Source: Nageia nagi (taxonomy: Eukaryota; Pinophyta). Taken from it: a stretch of DNA of 64,000 bases. Positions 35,216 through 47,595 of this stretch are shown here, in pieces. Where the stretch lies: positions 22,754,001 to 22,818,000 of the forward strand of contig JBITNC010000002.1 in the NCBI GenBank assembly GCA_050084985.1, given 5' to 3'. A model generated the notes under the pieces. The model was given only the letters and a program-made list of their open reading frames with translations. It was not told where the DNA came from and did no database searches. Position numbers and translations under genes: made by a program. The stretch's first letter is position 1; every line of letters starts with the position of its first letter.

Positions 35216-38099
35216 TTGTAGTCATTTTTTTTTCTCTTTATTATCTTTTATCTTATGTTTCTATATTCACATTTCTTTTATTTATCTTTCATTTTCTCAA
35301 CTATGTTGAATAGGGGGATGGTGCCTTACATGTAGGTATTTGTCTTTTGAGCAGGTTCTCTATCACTTTGTATCTCTCATCTCTTTATTATTTTGAATCA
35401 CCTCATTAGGAGTAGATACTCGAGCCTATCCCTCCTTTTACAATTTCACACTCAGGTGTAATGTGGGGTAGTACCATAGTCACTAAGCTCCTCAATATTT
35501 TATGTTTTTTTTTTCCCTTGTTTATGTTTATTATTGTACCTCATTGCTTGCACTACTTATGTTGCATATATTTATGGTTAACCATTGGACATTATATCTC
35601 AAATCCTCAGTAGAGCCAATATAGTCATGTACATGCATGGAAATTGTTCCCTTATGTACCTATAGTATTCTAACCATTTTCCTTTTCTTTTATCATATCG
35701 TATCATTGACATTGTTGTATGTCCATTTATGTATCTTTTCATCCTATCCCATCTGCAGTTCCCAATGAGGAGACAACCACTTGGGTCACATCCACTTCAA
35801 TTTTCCTTTCATCATTCCCTTAGATCTAATTATAGGCTATGACTATCATGGTTTTTGAGGGAAATCCTTATGTTGCAGATGACTCGAAACACATTTTGAC
35901 CTCCTTCGATGTCATTTCCCTTATCTTTTTATTTAGCATTTTTGCTATCTTCATCGCTTGTGTTTTCATGCCTTATCACTTTCTCTAGTAATGTTTTAGT
36001 ATTTTATCAATTTATGTATCATATTTCTTCATATTTGTAACCTTCATTTTGTTAATTTATTCTATCTCACTCATCTACTGCTAGCCTTGAGTTGCTACTT
36101 CGTTCCATGTGGTGCCTCGATGCGCATGCATGCATATAAGGTCAATTGTCATTCATTTTCCAAAATTCATATTTTATGATCTTTTTATGACACTTGGAGT
36201 CACCCCATCCAATTTTGTTGTGTTTTGCAATCATTTGTTGCGATTTCAAATTTTAGGGATGCAAGTCCTAAAATTCAACCCTAGTGAAAATTGGCTAATT
36301 GATTTGTCTTTTTGATGCATCATTTGAACTCCATTTTTAAATCCTTTTTTTCTAATCCTTCTTCATTGTAAATTCGATTGACATGTCAAGTTTCAAGTCC
36401 ATATCCCATCGTTTGTTATCTTTTCGAAAGCCATTTTTGGGACTACTTGGAATAACCCCTATTTAGTGTTCACTGAAAGGAGTCACACCTTGATAAGTTG
36501 CTTCTGGTTTGGACTTCATAAATAGGTCAAATGGACTCTATTTTTCAAACCATTTGATCTTGTGTTAAGATTATTCAACCATATTATCAAGACCATTTGT
36601 TCAATCACCAATGTGATGTTTGTTATTATTCGTTGAATTTCATAATTTTTCACTTTTTTGAAAGTGTCATTTTTGCTTTATTTCAGTTTTGGTCCAATTC
36701 TATTAGGTAGTGGTAATGTTTTGATCATATTTATCACTACATTCATTATGGTTGATGTAAATCAAGTATTTCAGGGAGTGTCTTTTCGACAAGCTCCTGC
36801 CTTGTTTTTTGTGTTGTCATGGCAAAAATTTGTCAGCATTTTAGCTTATTTTTCTTGCTTTTTTTATTGTCATCATTGTTTGTTTATCTTCTTAAATGTG
36901 TTTGTACCTTTTAAACCATTTGGGTTGTAATCTTCTGTGTGTTTGTTATCATGTTTGTTGTTATTGTTAGTCTTTTTAAACTCATTTCTTGTCTTATCAT
37001 TTGTTATTTTACAATCAATTCTGTTTACATTATATCTTATCATGTGTGTTTATTTTTCTTGTGTATTTAAACATATAGGTTCTTTAACCATGTGATGTGA
37101 TTAAACATGTAGCTTCATTTTATGTTTATTTTATATCCATTGTATGTTATCTTTTCATGTTCATTATGTGATAATTTAGTGTTCATTTAGGGTTCACTTT
37201 TAGTTTGTTTCATACATCCATTATTTCATACTCATCATATCATAACATTACCACACATGCATAATGTAATAGTAATTACATCCATTCATGTTAAACATAT
37301 AGAATAGTAGCATCTCATATCACAGTAATGTCAAAACATACATATCCATCCATACATCCATACATCATATCCATACATACATAAATCATAATGCACACAC
37401 ATCACAATTGCCATCCATATAGATATCATGTATGATATATCAAAGTAATGTTAGTACATCATGTAACCCAATAGACATGCTCAAATATACAAAATAATTT
37501 GTCTACACTCATGGGCACTTGGCAAAATCTTGATCAATTATGGTCCCTGTGTGTGTCTAGCTTGTTATCCCTATGTTAGGGAGACTAGTGTCTAGCCTGG
37601 CCCCTCCCCTTCATCTACCTTGGGAGGTTTTGATCACCTGCCTAGTGCCTAGGGGACCCTAACCACCCCATTGGATGGTCCTCCCCTTGTGTAGTGGCTC
37701 CTAATCAATTAGAGCATTCTCTATCCCATCATTGTAATCTTGCTCCTTATTTGGGTTCATGATTGGATCCTACCACCAAACATAGGCTCAATCACAACAA
37801 TCCCTACGATCATCAGCTAGCCCTAAAATGTCAATGCCCTAGCTTCCTCTCTCTATTAGGAGTCCAACACCATCTAATAGGTGTGGGGGTGATGATTTCC
37901 ACATCTATCTATGTCCTTATCTCTACCCATCCCTCTCTTATGGTTGTGAATGTGATCTTCCCTCAATCTATGTATCCACCTTTTCATATGGTATTTGCAC
38001 TCTCATCATTGCTGTTAGGAGCATATTCTAATGACATCCCTCTTTCAAGGTTTCATCTAGCTATTTCTATAGTCTTATGACTTTCTCCTATAGCATGTC
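35216..38099. other. Gypsy-A 3' untranslated region, left part
   Basis: T-rich, non-coding sequence after integrase. It contains a region of repeated CATCCATACAT motifs (about 37330-37400) and, at 37500-37760, a less AT-rich stretch with ACCCTAACCACCCC-like runs. Open frames here are short and unsupported. Long tails like this are common in Tat elements. Confidence 0.5.
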
Positions 38100-38499
38100 C
38101 CCTCATGCCATCATAGCATCTCTTTGCATCACTACAGTGTCTCTCTCAATGGTGACAGCATCTCTTTGGTATAAAGCAGTATCACGATCCCCCAATGCCT
38201 AGTTTCACTCTACTCTGATCCCCACCTCATGAGTTTCTTGTTCACCATACAAGGCCCCCATCTCCTCCTTGAAATTTGCCTAATCAAATAACACATCATC
38301 TCCACTATTTCTCATCCTTGGTATCATGGACCCTTCTCCTACCTATCCTATAGGAGCACATTGTATTGCTACTCCTCCTGCTTCTTCCTTTCTTATGGCC
38401 TCTAGTGGAGATGGTGCTTGTAACACCCTATTGATCATGGCTCACTCTCTCTAAGGAGCCCACCATGTGTTATACTTTGTTTTGGTACCAATATCATCA

Positions 38500-39535
38500 A
38501 CATCTGGTATGGCCATTATCACATTAGGAGTTACATTTGACTCCATGTAGTGTCATCAAGGCATGTCCCTCTATGCCTCAATCTACCTATAAAGCACTAA
38601 ATCTAATGATACATATTGAATGATCCCATGCTATTGCGTAACTTTGTCAAACCTGTAGACCTCTATGTCTCTAGATCTCTTCCCATGTAGATCATAGGAT
38701 CGATGCACTTACATCAAGTGCTCTTTGTCCTTAGCCTATGTGGGACCTCCCCTCTATGGCCTATGTATGACATCCTTAACCCATAAACTAGCCCACATGC
38801 TATAGTGCCATATGTACATCCCTTGTATGGTCACCTCTTTAGCAACTTGTGCTATCTCACCCATAAATGGGCGTATGGTAGCTCTTACCCTACCATGGGT
38901 GCCTCTGGGTTAACCTTAACTACACCTAGATCTGGATCAGCAAGGATCCTATGATCCTAACTCTCCCTCTCTCCCTATCCTCTAGCTATCTATAGGTCTA
39001 CTACAAAATAGTTAGGGCCCATTCATAGATAATTGCATCCTTGATAACGTACCTATTGATGTCTAACAAGTTACAAGGAATCCTGTGTCCACTGATATCT
39101 AGAAGAACAAATTGATCACCAACATGACTATGGTCTCCTAAATTATCAGTAGCCCTACCTTGTATGCTACCACTTAATCCACTCCTTTATGTTCAATGTT
39201 GATGGTCTAACAGCCATCCCTAAACATCCTATGTATCATTTGGTTCCTTGATAAAGCCATCATCAACATCTACCCTCAATGGGCACTTTGAAGATGTAAT
39301 ACACATCTTCCAATGTAATCATAATCTTTCCAATCAAGAAGTAGAATGTGTTTTCTTGGGCATCCCAATGGTCTAACAGGGTATAGATGTATGCTTGGTC
39401 TATTGTAAATATCATTATCTATGCAGCTCTCATTAAGCCCACCACCTCAAGCTATATCCAATCTATGTCATCCAGTGCCCTACACACATCCTTTAGGATA
39501 AGCCTAAATTTATGCTAGGTATTCACCTAACACAT
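38500..39535 (-). pseudogene. Antisense plant mobile domain (PMD) remnant in Gypsy-A tail
   Basis: On the minus strand, from 39514, the frame reads HKFRLILKDVCRALDDIDWI, then IMIFTIDQAYIYTLLDHWDA, QENTFYFLIGKIMITLEDVY and YIFKVPIEGRC. This matches the PMD (aminotransferase-like mobile domain) block: L-I-x-A-L-x-E-R-W-R-x-E-T-x-T-F-H-x-x-x-G-E-M-x-x-T-L-x-D-V-x-x-x-L-x-x-P-I-x-G. Near 38650-38610, DKVTQ then HGIIQYVSLD resembles the C-terminal PMD motif (R-V-x-R-Q-F-G-x-x-Q-x-I-P). The middle is degraded. PMD proteins (MAIN/MAIL family) act in plant genome silencing, and PMDs are also known inside transposons. It runs opposite to the element's own genes. Confidence 0.68.
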
Positions 39536-41220
39536 GTTTGAGTAAGTCCTATGTTATTCCTTTTATCATTTTCTATAAGCTTCTATTATTTTTAATTCAT
39601 TTCTCTTTGTTCTAAGTTAGCCAATTTTATCCTTATTTTTCTAGTATTATTAGCTAGTCTTATGAATCCTATTATCTGTTTGCTTCTTTTCCTATGTTAG
39701 TTAGCCTATGTTTTTTTTATGTTCTTAACTAATCTGTAATAGGTCAGTTAGTTCAAATTACCTAGCATCCTACAATTTGGCTAGTGGATCAGTTGGTCAG
39801 CTAGCTAGTCGATCAACTGGTTGATCTTGGGTTAGCCAAGTTCTAACCTATGGGCTTGCAATTGACCCCTAAATTGGGATCGATCTGTAACCCATCAGCT
39901 AGTAGAGCTAATCCCAAGGCCAAAAATATTATACCCTTTTCCTCCAAAATTTATAAAATATGGTCAATTTTGGCCCTAAACTAAAATTATAATTCAATAA
40001 GTTTGCTCTATGTCCTATCATGGTCATTTTGGTTCTACATTTGCTAAGTTTCATCTGCTAATTTTATTGTAGCATGATGCCATAACCTAGGGTTTTTCTT
40101 CTCAATTTTCCTCATTATATGTAAATTTTAAAAATTAAAACAAATCATATTTTATCTATCAATGTGATTGCTCTCTATAATTCTACACTTTCAAAATTGA
40201 TTTTGGGTGAGTTTTTAAAAAATTACCTGCTTGTGCAAGCGATCTCCTCCTCCTTCGGGTGGGTCATGTGGTAGGTCCTATCCTCTACTTGTAATCTCTT
40301 TCATCTATCCTAGTTCATTTTGGTCAATCCTATTGTACTTAAGAATGAGATAGTCTCTCTTGGTCAAAGCTTCATTCTCTCGAGTCTAGGAGTGCAAAAT
40401 GATAAAAGAGAATCAATTTTTTTGTTTGATTCTTGCCCATGTGTTAGCCATCACTTCAGCTATTCCATCAATGGTTTGGTTATTCTGGTCAATTCTCCAA
40501 AGGCTAGCTAGTCCTTCTAGTATGCAGTAGGCTGGCTAGAGATGATCAATCTGGAGTAGGTCGACTAGCCACTTTCAATTCTTTTCAGCTTGTCTCTTTT
40601 TCCTCCTCACTCATTAATTGGCTAGATGGTTGAGCCCCTCTCCTACATCCTTATTTAATTTCCCCACTTTAGGGGGATATCCTCCCTTCATATCTTGCAT
40701 GATCTTTTCATCCCTTTTTACTAAGCATCCCATTGGTGCAATTTATCCCACATTGGTTGTGCACCCTTCCTTGGTTGAGTTTTTATACTCAACAGTCACT
40801 CCCTATCTTTAGTTTTCTTATTACAAATGAGGAATCTAGGAAACCTTTTATTTCTACATCCCTTGTCCTCTTCACAGTCTCTCTTGCACATGCACGCATC
40901 ACCCTGCTAGGCATCCCCATGAGTGCGATCCTATTTTTATGAATTTGAGTGTGTTCATCTTACATCTCTCTTGATCTTGATCATTCTAGCATTTGTATCC
41001 ATATTATCATCTATCTTGGTCTCTTTTTTAGGCATCACATGCCTACATGCTATGATCCAATGCTTGGTAGGTCTACATGCCTACGATATCTCTCCCCAAC
41101 CTAGTCTTATATGGCCTATCATGCATCAAAACCAAACTTAGTTCACTTTTCTAGGATGACCTTATACAACCTATCATGTGTTGAAACTAGCTCTCATCTT
41201 GATCACCTTTTCTATTTTCC
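39536..41220. other. Gypsy-A 3' untranslated region, right part
   Basis: Non-coding, with a GCTAG-rich patch at 39780-39840 and no convincing frame. Confidence 0.4.
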
Positions 41221-41705
41221 CTTTAGATGCTGGGGAAAATAAGAGATCATTATCTTTCACATGTCTTTACCACTTGCTTTTTATTTTCCCTTCAATTGTT
41301 GGGGCAAAGTATAATCCTTGATCCTTTTTTTATCTTTTTTTAATTTACCCTTTGATTGTTGGGGTAAAACAAAATCATTGATATTTATTCATTTTGTTTA
41401 CCCTTCAATTATTGGGGCAAAGTAGAAATCATTTGCTTTTGAGTACCTTTTATCTTTTTCATTTACCCTTCAATTGTTTGGGTAAAGTAGAGATCATTTA
41501 TTTTTATCGCTTATCTATCTAGGTTTTGCATTTTTAGTTCTATTTCATGACCTATCTCTCCAAATCAGTCTTATAATCTCATGTGCCAAAACCAGACTTG
41601 GGTCAAGCATTTAGGGTGATCTTATGAGGCCTATCATGTGCTAAAACCAGCTCCCATCCTTATTGATTTATCATTTTTACCCTTCAATTATTAGGGTAAA
41701 GTAGA
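41221..41705 (+). repeat. Subterminal palindromic repeats before Gypsy-A 3' LTR
   Basis: A motif of the type TTTACCCTTCAATTGTTGGGGTAAAGTAGA recurs at about 41221, 41287, 41347, 41400, 41465 and 41677. Each copy is an imperfect palindrome (TTTACCC / GGGTAAA). A block CCTATCATGTG...AACCAGCTC is also duplicated about 460 bp apart (41170 and 41630). Confidence 0.75.
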
Positions 41706-41807
41706 TATCATTTGATGTTATTGTTTACCTACTTTACTTTCTCATTATCACATCATAACACTTCACCTATTTTGGTATCACATTTTTCATCTCATAAAAA
41801 TTGGCAC

Positions 41808-41820
41808 AAAAAGGGACATT
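41808..41820 (+). other. Gypsy-A polypurine tract
   Basis: AAAAAGGGA followed by CATT lies directly before the 3' LTR start TGTAGATACC. Confidence 0.65.
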
Positions 41821-42811
41821 TGTAGATACCTCAAAATCTTTTGTTTGTCTACTTTAGGTGATTCATGACAATTCAACCTATCCTATGATTCATTATGATC
41901 CCATTAACCTTTAATCTTATTTTGACCCCATTTGAATGGTTTATTTTATTAACTTGATCCTTTGTTACCATCTTATGACTTTGGACACTTATAGGCCCAT
42001 TTGTTAGGGGATAGACTGGTCGGTTAGGTTAAAACCCTAACCAACCCATCAACCAGACCTATATATAATTCAATTCAAAAATAGACTTCTCCCTCCTTCC
42101 ATTCACTTTTGAAATGAGAAACCCATGAATTCTTGTTTTCCATGTGCACTTAGAGCTTTCCATTTGAGCTTTTGGCCATTATTCTCTCACTTAGAGCTAT
42201 ACCCACCACTTCCAAAGCAAGGAAAAGGGGATTCTAGTCTTCTTCTTGGAAAGGAACATTGGGCAACACACTCTTGGCCTTTGTTTTGTGGTTCTAATCA
42301 TTTTTTTTTTAGTTTTTTTGTAGGTTATTGAGGATACATTTGAAAGGAGGTTCAATCATATATCCTTTTAGGAGTTATCATTGTTATTTTTGTGCATGGT
42401 TGCATACTAGTTGTTTTAGGCTAGTCTCTTGTGGATTTAGGCTAGGATAGTCTAGTTTAATCTTGTTTTAGCTAATTTATTTTAATCCTAAGCTAGCTTA
42501 CATTATAAAAATTATTCTATTTTATATTTCCTTATTGATTCAAGGTGGGGGGCTTATAATCTCATTAGCTAGCTTTACCTAATCCTAGGGTATTAAGGAC
42601 CTAGGATTTAGAAAGCATCCTCTTTTATCTTATTGGTAGGTTATTTGATCTTGTGGGTATTGTACAAAGAAAAGGAAAATACTCTAAACTCTATCCCCCT
42701 CCATTTTATTCATTATCATTGATCTAATCTAATTTCAAGCAATATTTTAGACATTGCAAAGTAGGTCCTTCCTAGAGGGGAGGGACCCCAAGTGTGGGGG
42801 CTCCATCAACA
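41821..42811 (+). repeat. Gypsy-A 3' LTR
   Basis: About 991 bp. The first 109 bp differ from the 5' LTR at about 18 positions by eye. It ends CTCCATCAACA before Copia-1 coding sequence. TATATATAATT near 42060 corresponds to the TATA-like site of the 5' copy. Confidence 0.82.
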
Positions 42812-44242
42812 CACCCCTTTTTGGAGGTTTATAATATATATTACACTTTTTATCTTCAAAAACCAATTATAATTATTTCCAACATTTTTCCAACACTTAA
42901 AAGAGATAGTTTCAAATCAGGGGCAAAATAAATAATTTTTACCTTCATAGTACCTTTCTTAGTAGGAACCACCATGCCCCCCTTTGCAATCACCTCCAAG
43001 AGTTTTTCATCCCCAAGTTTGATGCTATAACTAAAGTAATGATCAAGAGATGATAGAAGCTCCTTCTTTTCAGTCATGTGGTGTGAAAAACCATGATCAT
43101 GAACCCAAGTTTCATCCTCTTCTTCTTGTGAAAGAAGTGCTTTGGCTCCATGATTCTCCTCTTGGATAATAGAAAGAAATAATATATCTTATTCATAGGA
43201 ATCTTCTTCCCCATAATCTTCATAGGAATCTTCTTCCCTGTAATTCATTTATCTACTATTTTGAGAGGCTTGTTTCAACCTAAACTCTCTATCAAAATGG
43301 CCAAATTTGCTACAATGATAGCATTGCACATTCCTCTTGTCTCTTCCTCTACCTCTTGTACTAGATCCCCCTCTAGTACTTGCACTTACACTTTGGATTT
43401 TCCACCATCTAAAATATGATCTCTTCCTCTTCCTCTTACAAAAGAGCCTCTTCTTCCTCCTCTTTCATTTCGATCTCTACCACTAGAGCCTCTACCTTGA
43501 CCTCTTCCACCAATACCTTAATTCTCCCTAATAGAGAATGTTTGTTCTTCACTTGTGCCAATATTGGATCTTCTCAAAAATCTCTCTTCATGAGATGTAA
43601 GAGAACCAACTAATTGATCAAACTTCATATTGGAAAGATCTTAAGTCTATTCAATCACAAGAGTCATATTATCCCATTTGGGCAATAAAGTCCTCAATAC
43701 TTTTTAATTACTAAGGCTTTTTCCATATCATCACCAAGGGTGGACATTTTATTTACTATAGCCTTCATATTTACATAATAATCACCCACATTCTCATTTT
43801 CATAATGTGTGAGATTCTTAAAATCTCTTCTTAGGGTCTGAAGCTTCACCTCCTTCACTTTGACACTTCCTTCGTAGCCTTCTTTCAAGGATTTACATGC
43901 ATCAATAGTAGTTTTGTGTGCCAAAATTATTGGAAAAATTCTCTTATTAAGAGCAACTTGTATATGTGACAAATCCAAGAAATTCTTCTTCTTCTCTTTG
44001 GTCTCCTTTGCATCTTCACTCAAAACACTCCAATCATCTAGCTCTTTGTATCGATTTCAATAATGTCCCATAAGTCTTCATCATCCAAATTCTCCAATAT
44101 TCATAATATCATCCATCAAATTTGGGGATTGGTATTGAATTTGAGTTGCTCACCATGATAGCAAGTCTTCAACACAACTTGGATTTACAAAAAAAAATTT
44201 ACAAAACACCCATAGTTTTTAAACTCAATCCTATATCTTCAA
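42812..44242 (-). pseudogene. gag: Copia-1 gag and protease
   Basis: Read right to left. Gag (44023-43694) has IFPIILAHKTTIDACKSLKE, YEGSVKVKEVKLQTLRRDFK and VGDYYVNMKAIVNKMSTLGD, the UBN2-type gag core of plant copia. The zinc knuckle at 43328-43282 reads CYHCSKFGHFDREF, with the last Cys replaced by Phe. The protease site at about 43110-43072 reads WVHDHGFSHHMT where D-S-G-C is normal, so the active site is lost. The pre-integrase part (43077-42856, KGTMKVKIIYFAPDLKLSLL) runs to the Gypsy-A junction, where ICYIYYK-like residues are shared with the left half of pol. Confidence 0.85.
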
Positions 44243-44254
44243 GCTTTGATACCA
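44243..44254 (-). other. Copia-1 primer binding site
   Basis: Minus strand TGGTATCAAAGC, one base different from the standard tRNA-iMet site TGGTATCAGAGC, three bases inside the 5' LTR. Confidence 0.85.
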
Positions 44255-44257
44255 AAA

Positions 44258-44780
44258 TGAAGTTTGAATAAAATAACAATGAAGGAAAATTTTAAAATAT
44301 TCACCCAACATTCATAATTACAATACACAATTCAAAATTTGAGATAGATCTAGAAGATATTATGGAATTCTTACTGTGACATTTCATCAAAGAGTTTACT
44401 TTACAAGTACAATGTGCAATTTACAAGTTACACCAATCCAATCCATAATGCAACCCAAAAAAAATTTGATAACACTTATTTGTACATTACCAAGCTAAAC
44501 AGTTGAAAATAATAAGCAAAAAAAACTAGAAGTTACGAGAAAATGAGGAAAAACTACTTGGCAATTCACCTAAAATTGCCTAGAATTGACAGGATGAAAT
44601 GTAGTCATGTTTCATGCTAAATGTGGTAGGTGGATGCACTTTTGCAAAATTTGTGAGCATTTCCCAAATGCAATAGCATTTCATATCCAAACACAATGGG
44701 GGCTACATTTTTTTTTAGTAAGTGTGAAATTTGACTTGTTGAGCTCAAATTTTGGATCCTAGCAAAGCTTGCTTACAACA
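44258..44780 (-). repeat. Copia-1 5' LTR
   Basis: 523 bp aligning with 2666-3151 (shared GAGATAGATCTAGAA, TTACAAGTTACACCAATCC, AAAATGAGGAAAAACTACTT). Its outer edge ...TTACAACA meets the TCATA duplication. Confidence 0.87.
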
Positions 44781-44785
44781 TCATA
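44781..44785. repeat. Target site duplication (TCATA), right copy for Copia-1
   Basis: TCATA, identical to 2661-2665. Confidence 0.85.
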
Positions 44786-45455
44786 ATCATATAATCTCAT
44801 CACTTACTCATCAAAATGATATAAATATCACTCTCAATCAACTATGTTGACATAGGCAATTAAATCCAAGGAAAATTGAAAATACCTATAGGTTCATTAG
44901 GGTCACTTTGGGATATCTAATTTTGTATTATTTGTATGCATAGTTGGAGGGGTTTTATTGATTATAACCAACTTTCATAAAATTTGGGATATATAATATG
45001 AAATATAGATGTTGATTTATTTATATTCATATTTCCCATAATCTCATTCATACTTTACTTATTATAAATACAAATACATACTACTCTATATGATCTTCAA
45101 CATGTCTTCAACTCTTATAGACCTTCATTATCAATAATTCCCTTCTAGAGGCCAAGCTCCTTGATTCACTCATTAATTGTATGTGACATAAATTTAACCC
45201 ATTTGTGCACAAGTTTATGCAATATAAACTTATCCATATGTATATCAATTGTGGAATTTTGGTGAATGTCCACAAAAGTTTTGATTGTATGATTTAGAGA
45301 GACATCCTCTCATGGAATATGGTAATTTCAAGTTACTAAAGATATGTCTTTCCTCAATAAGAATTGACATTATTTTACCAAATATAATAAACAACAATAA
45401 TATTCCAACCATATCAATTCACCTTTTCCAACATCCTCAAAGCATGCACTGAATT
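44786..45455. other. Intergenic, nothing recognisable
   Basis: AT-rich sequence right of Copia-1 without coding or repeat signal. Confidence 0.4.
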
Positions 45456-46060
45456 GGGAGATTTGTAATAAAGTTTACTCATACATCAAAGACTTTAAAG
45501 TAAATTTATATCATATATTATTATTTTGAATGCCCTTGTAGACATGTATGCAAATTGTGTAAGCATAGATAAGGTACATGAATTGTTTAAAAAGATGCAT
45601 GATATCATAAATATAATTTCATAGACTACCATAATCATAGGATATGCACAAAATGGATACATTAAAAGGGCCCATGAATTGTTTGATAAAATACCTCAAA
45701 ATGTAGTTCCATGAACTTAAATAATTGTAGAATATGCATAGAATGATCATGCTAAAAGGGTACATGAATTGTTTGATAAATGCCTCATCAAGATGCAATC
45801 TCATGGAATGCAATTATCACAAGATATACAAAAAATGGGTTTTCTAAAAAATGTTGAGGAAATGGCTAGTAGTTGGAAACTTGTATATGGCTTAAAGACT
45901 TCTCATCCATTTATATCATATTTAAAAGTTAAAGGTAATAAATACCCAAAAAGAAAGCTACACCAAATAACTTATAGAAATGATAGCAATGATAATTTTA
46001 TTTATTCTCCAACTATAAAGGATATTAAGGAAGAAGGTGTTGAGCATTTTTTAAAATAAT
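45456..46060 (+). pseudogene. PPR gene fragment, right of Copia-1
   Basis: The frame from about 45510 reads ILNALVDMYANCVSIDKVHE, LFKKMHD, then IIIGYAQNGYIKRAHELFDK, IPQNVVP and further AKRVHELFDK. These are plant PLS-class PPR repeats: N-A-L-V-D-M-Y-A-K-C-G-S-I-x-x-A, L-F-D-K-M, G-Y-A-Q-N-G. At least three repeats are recognisable with in-frame stops. The sequence after 45830 (ORF ending 46059) no longer looks like PPR. Confidence 0.75.
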
Positions 46061-47595
46061 TGGATTAAAGTTGATCTAGAAATTGTTCAAAATATACTTA
46101 AAGGCACATTCAATATGATTTGGGATCCGATGGTAATGTGGCAACCTATACAAGATATTTTAAATTGATAATTCAATTATTAGGCAAAGATTGTGAAAGC
46201 TATTGATTGCCTACCTTGGTGTGAGGTATTTTTATAATTCTCTTAATGGAATTTCTTGTTAGATGGTATAAGAGAATATAGTTATCACATTATGGTGTGT
46301 TATATGTTTCCCTACCAAGATGAGATGTTGTAGAATGGTTTTCTATTATCATGGACTTATGCTATCTCTTGTAATTATTTCTCTATGATATGCATGTTCT
46401 ATATTTTATAGGTTACTTTCACAATCATAACTAAGTTGAATAACTAGGTATTGTTTTTATGGGTGCATATGACTTGAAAGTCAAAAATATGTGGTGTGGG
46501 TTGTTTTTCATATTTTTCTATGGATTTTGGATGGTGCTTTTGCAAATTATAGCTTAAGACTATTAATTGAATATATTTAGTTATTTATATACTTTTATAC
46601 ATTTTAGTAATATTTTTGGCTTGCATTCTTGGTTATGTATGTTGACATAAGCATCCACCACTTTTGTAAAGTCTATTTGGAGGGTCAAAGTCACAACATG
46701 GTTAACTTGAGATGTTGAAGTTCAAGGATTGGTCACCTTCAAATTTTTTTAGAAACATTTATCATGCCATTAACTTGAGTTAATCAATACATTCTCCTTT
46801 CTATAATGCATACATCCTACATGTGGTTTTCTCAATCTTATTACAAATCTTCCTAATGATTTCTTAAAGCTAGATCTAGGACTAAAAATGTATATAGTTT
46901 ATGGGACATTAGAAGAACTAGGTAGAAGTGAATCAATCACCAAATTACACTATGATATGGTTGATGCGATGGGTTTTTATATCATAATATTATTTGATGA
47001 TATTAGCAACAATTAATTTTTCTTTCCTTGGTTGCATCCTTTTTGGCATGTATACATATATCAGACTACACATTTTGGTTGGGTGCCTAATCTGATTATG
47101 AAAAGTACCACTAAACTAAGGAATCACATGGTTTCCTAGGTATTGCATGGCTTCTTGTTGTTAAAAATTAATAATTCCTAAGGTTATCCCTTATGAGCAA
47201 GTATATTTTGAGTTCTTTTTCCTCTAATACCTACCATATCTTACCATTGTAATTTTATAAATGCTTGTAGTTATTCATCTTTCAAAACAAATAGTCAAAA
47301 TGAAAACAAAATTTTATCTTAGCATTTACTGTTATAAATGTATTTGTTTATTTATTTCTATTTTGAGTAATTTCCCTATGTGATGAATATTGATTACTAC
47401 TACAATTGATATTTAATTATTCCATCATGTATTGCTTTCAGTTTTAATGTTTTGACCATATAGATGAATTCAAGTTCCAAAGATAGCAAAAAGTAAAGTT
47501 AGATAAGATTCATGAATTATTTGTCATTGGACTCAAAGAAGATTTATGGGGATTTAAATAGGCTTGCCAATAAAGTTTGTGATGGAAAGAGAGGA
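46061..47595. other. Intergenic, nothing recognisable
   Basis: No frame longer than about 60 codons and no repeat or LTR end I can pair. It separates two PPR fragments and may be an unrecognised insertion. Confidence 0.35.

Larger units (their letters stand above)
6143..42811 (+). mobile_element. Gypsy-A, Tat-type Ty3/gypsy retrotransposon inserted in Copia-1
   Basis: The element starts TGTAGACACCTC (6143) and its second LTR starts TGTAGATACCTC (41821); the LTRs align closely at their 5' parts. Between them, after removing three nested elements, the plus strand reads gag (about 12000-14760), protease (about 15190-15560), RT (30358-31060), RNase H (31230-31660), an extra RNase H (31830-32160), integrase (32183-32616 and 34558-35215), then a long non-coding tail with an antisense PMD remnant. 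Both extra RNase H and gag style point to the Tat lineage. The right end CAACA at 42811 is chosen because copia coding sequence resumes there. Flanking 5-mers (ATAGA left, CACCC right) do not match, so the target duplication is lost or an end is off by a few bases. Confidence 0.8.
2666..44780 (-). mobile_element. Copia-1, Ty1/copia LTR retrotransposon split by nested insertions
   Basis: A minus-strand element with LTRs at 2666-3151 and 44258-44780, matching 5-bp target duplications, a tRNA-iMet-type primer site at the inner edge of the right LTR and a polypurine tract beside the left LTR. The interior reads gag, protease and the start of the pre-integrase region on the right (42812-44242), then the rest of integrase, reverse transcriptase and RNase H on the left (3166-6142). 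The two parts join in the correct protein order when 6143-42811 is removed. All domains are broken by stops or frameshifts. Removing the insert leaves an element of about 5.4 kb, normal for plant copia. Confidence 0.88.
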
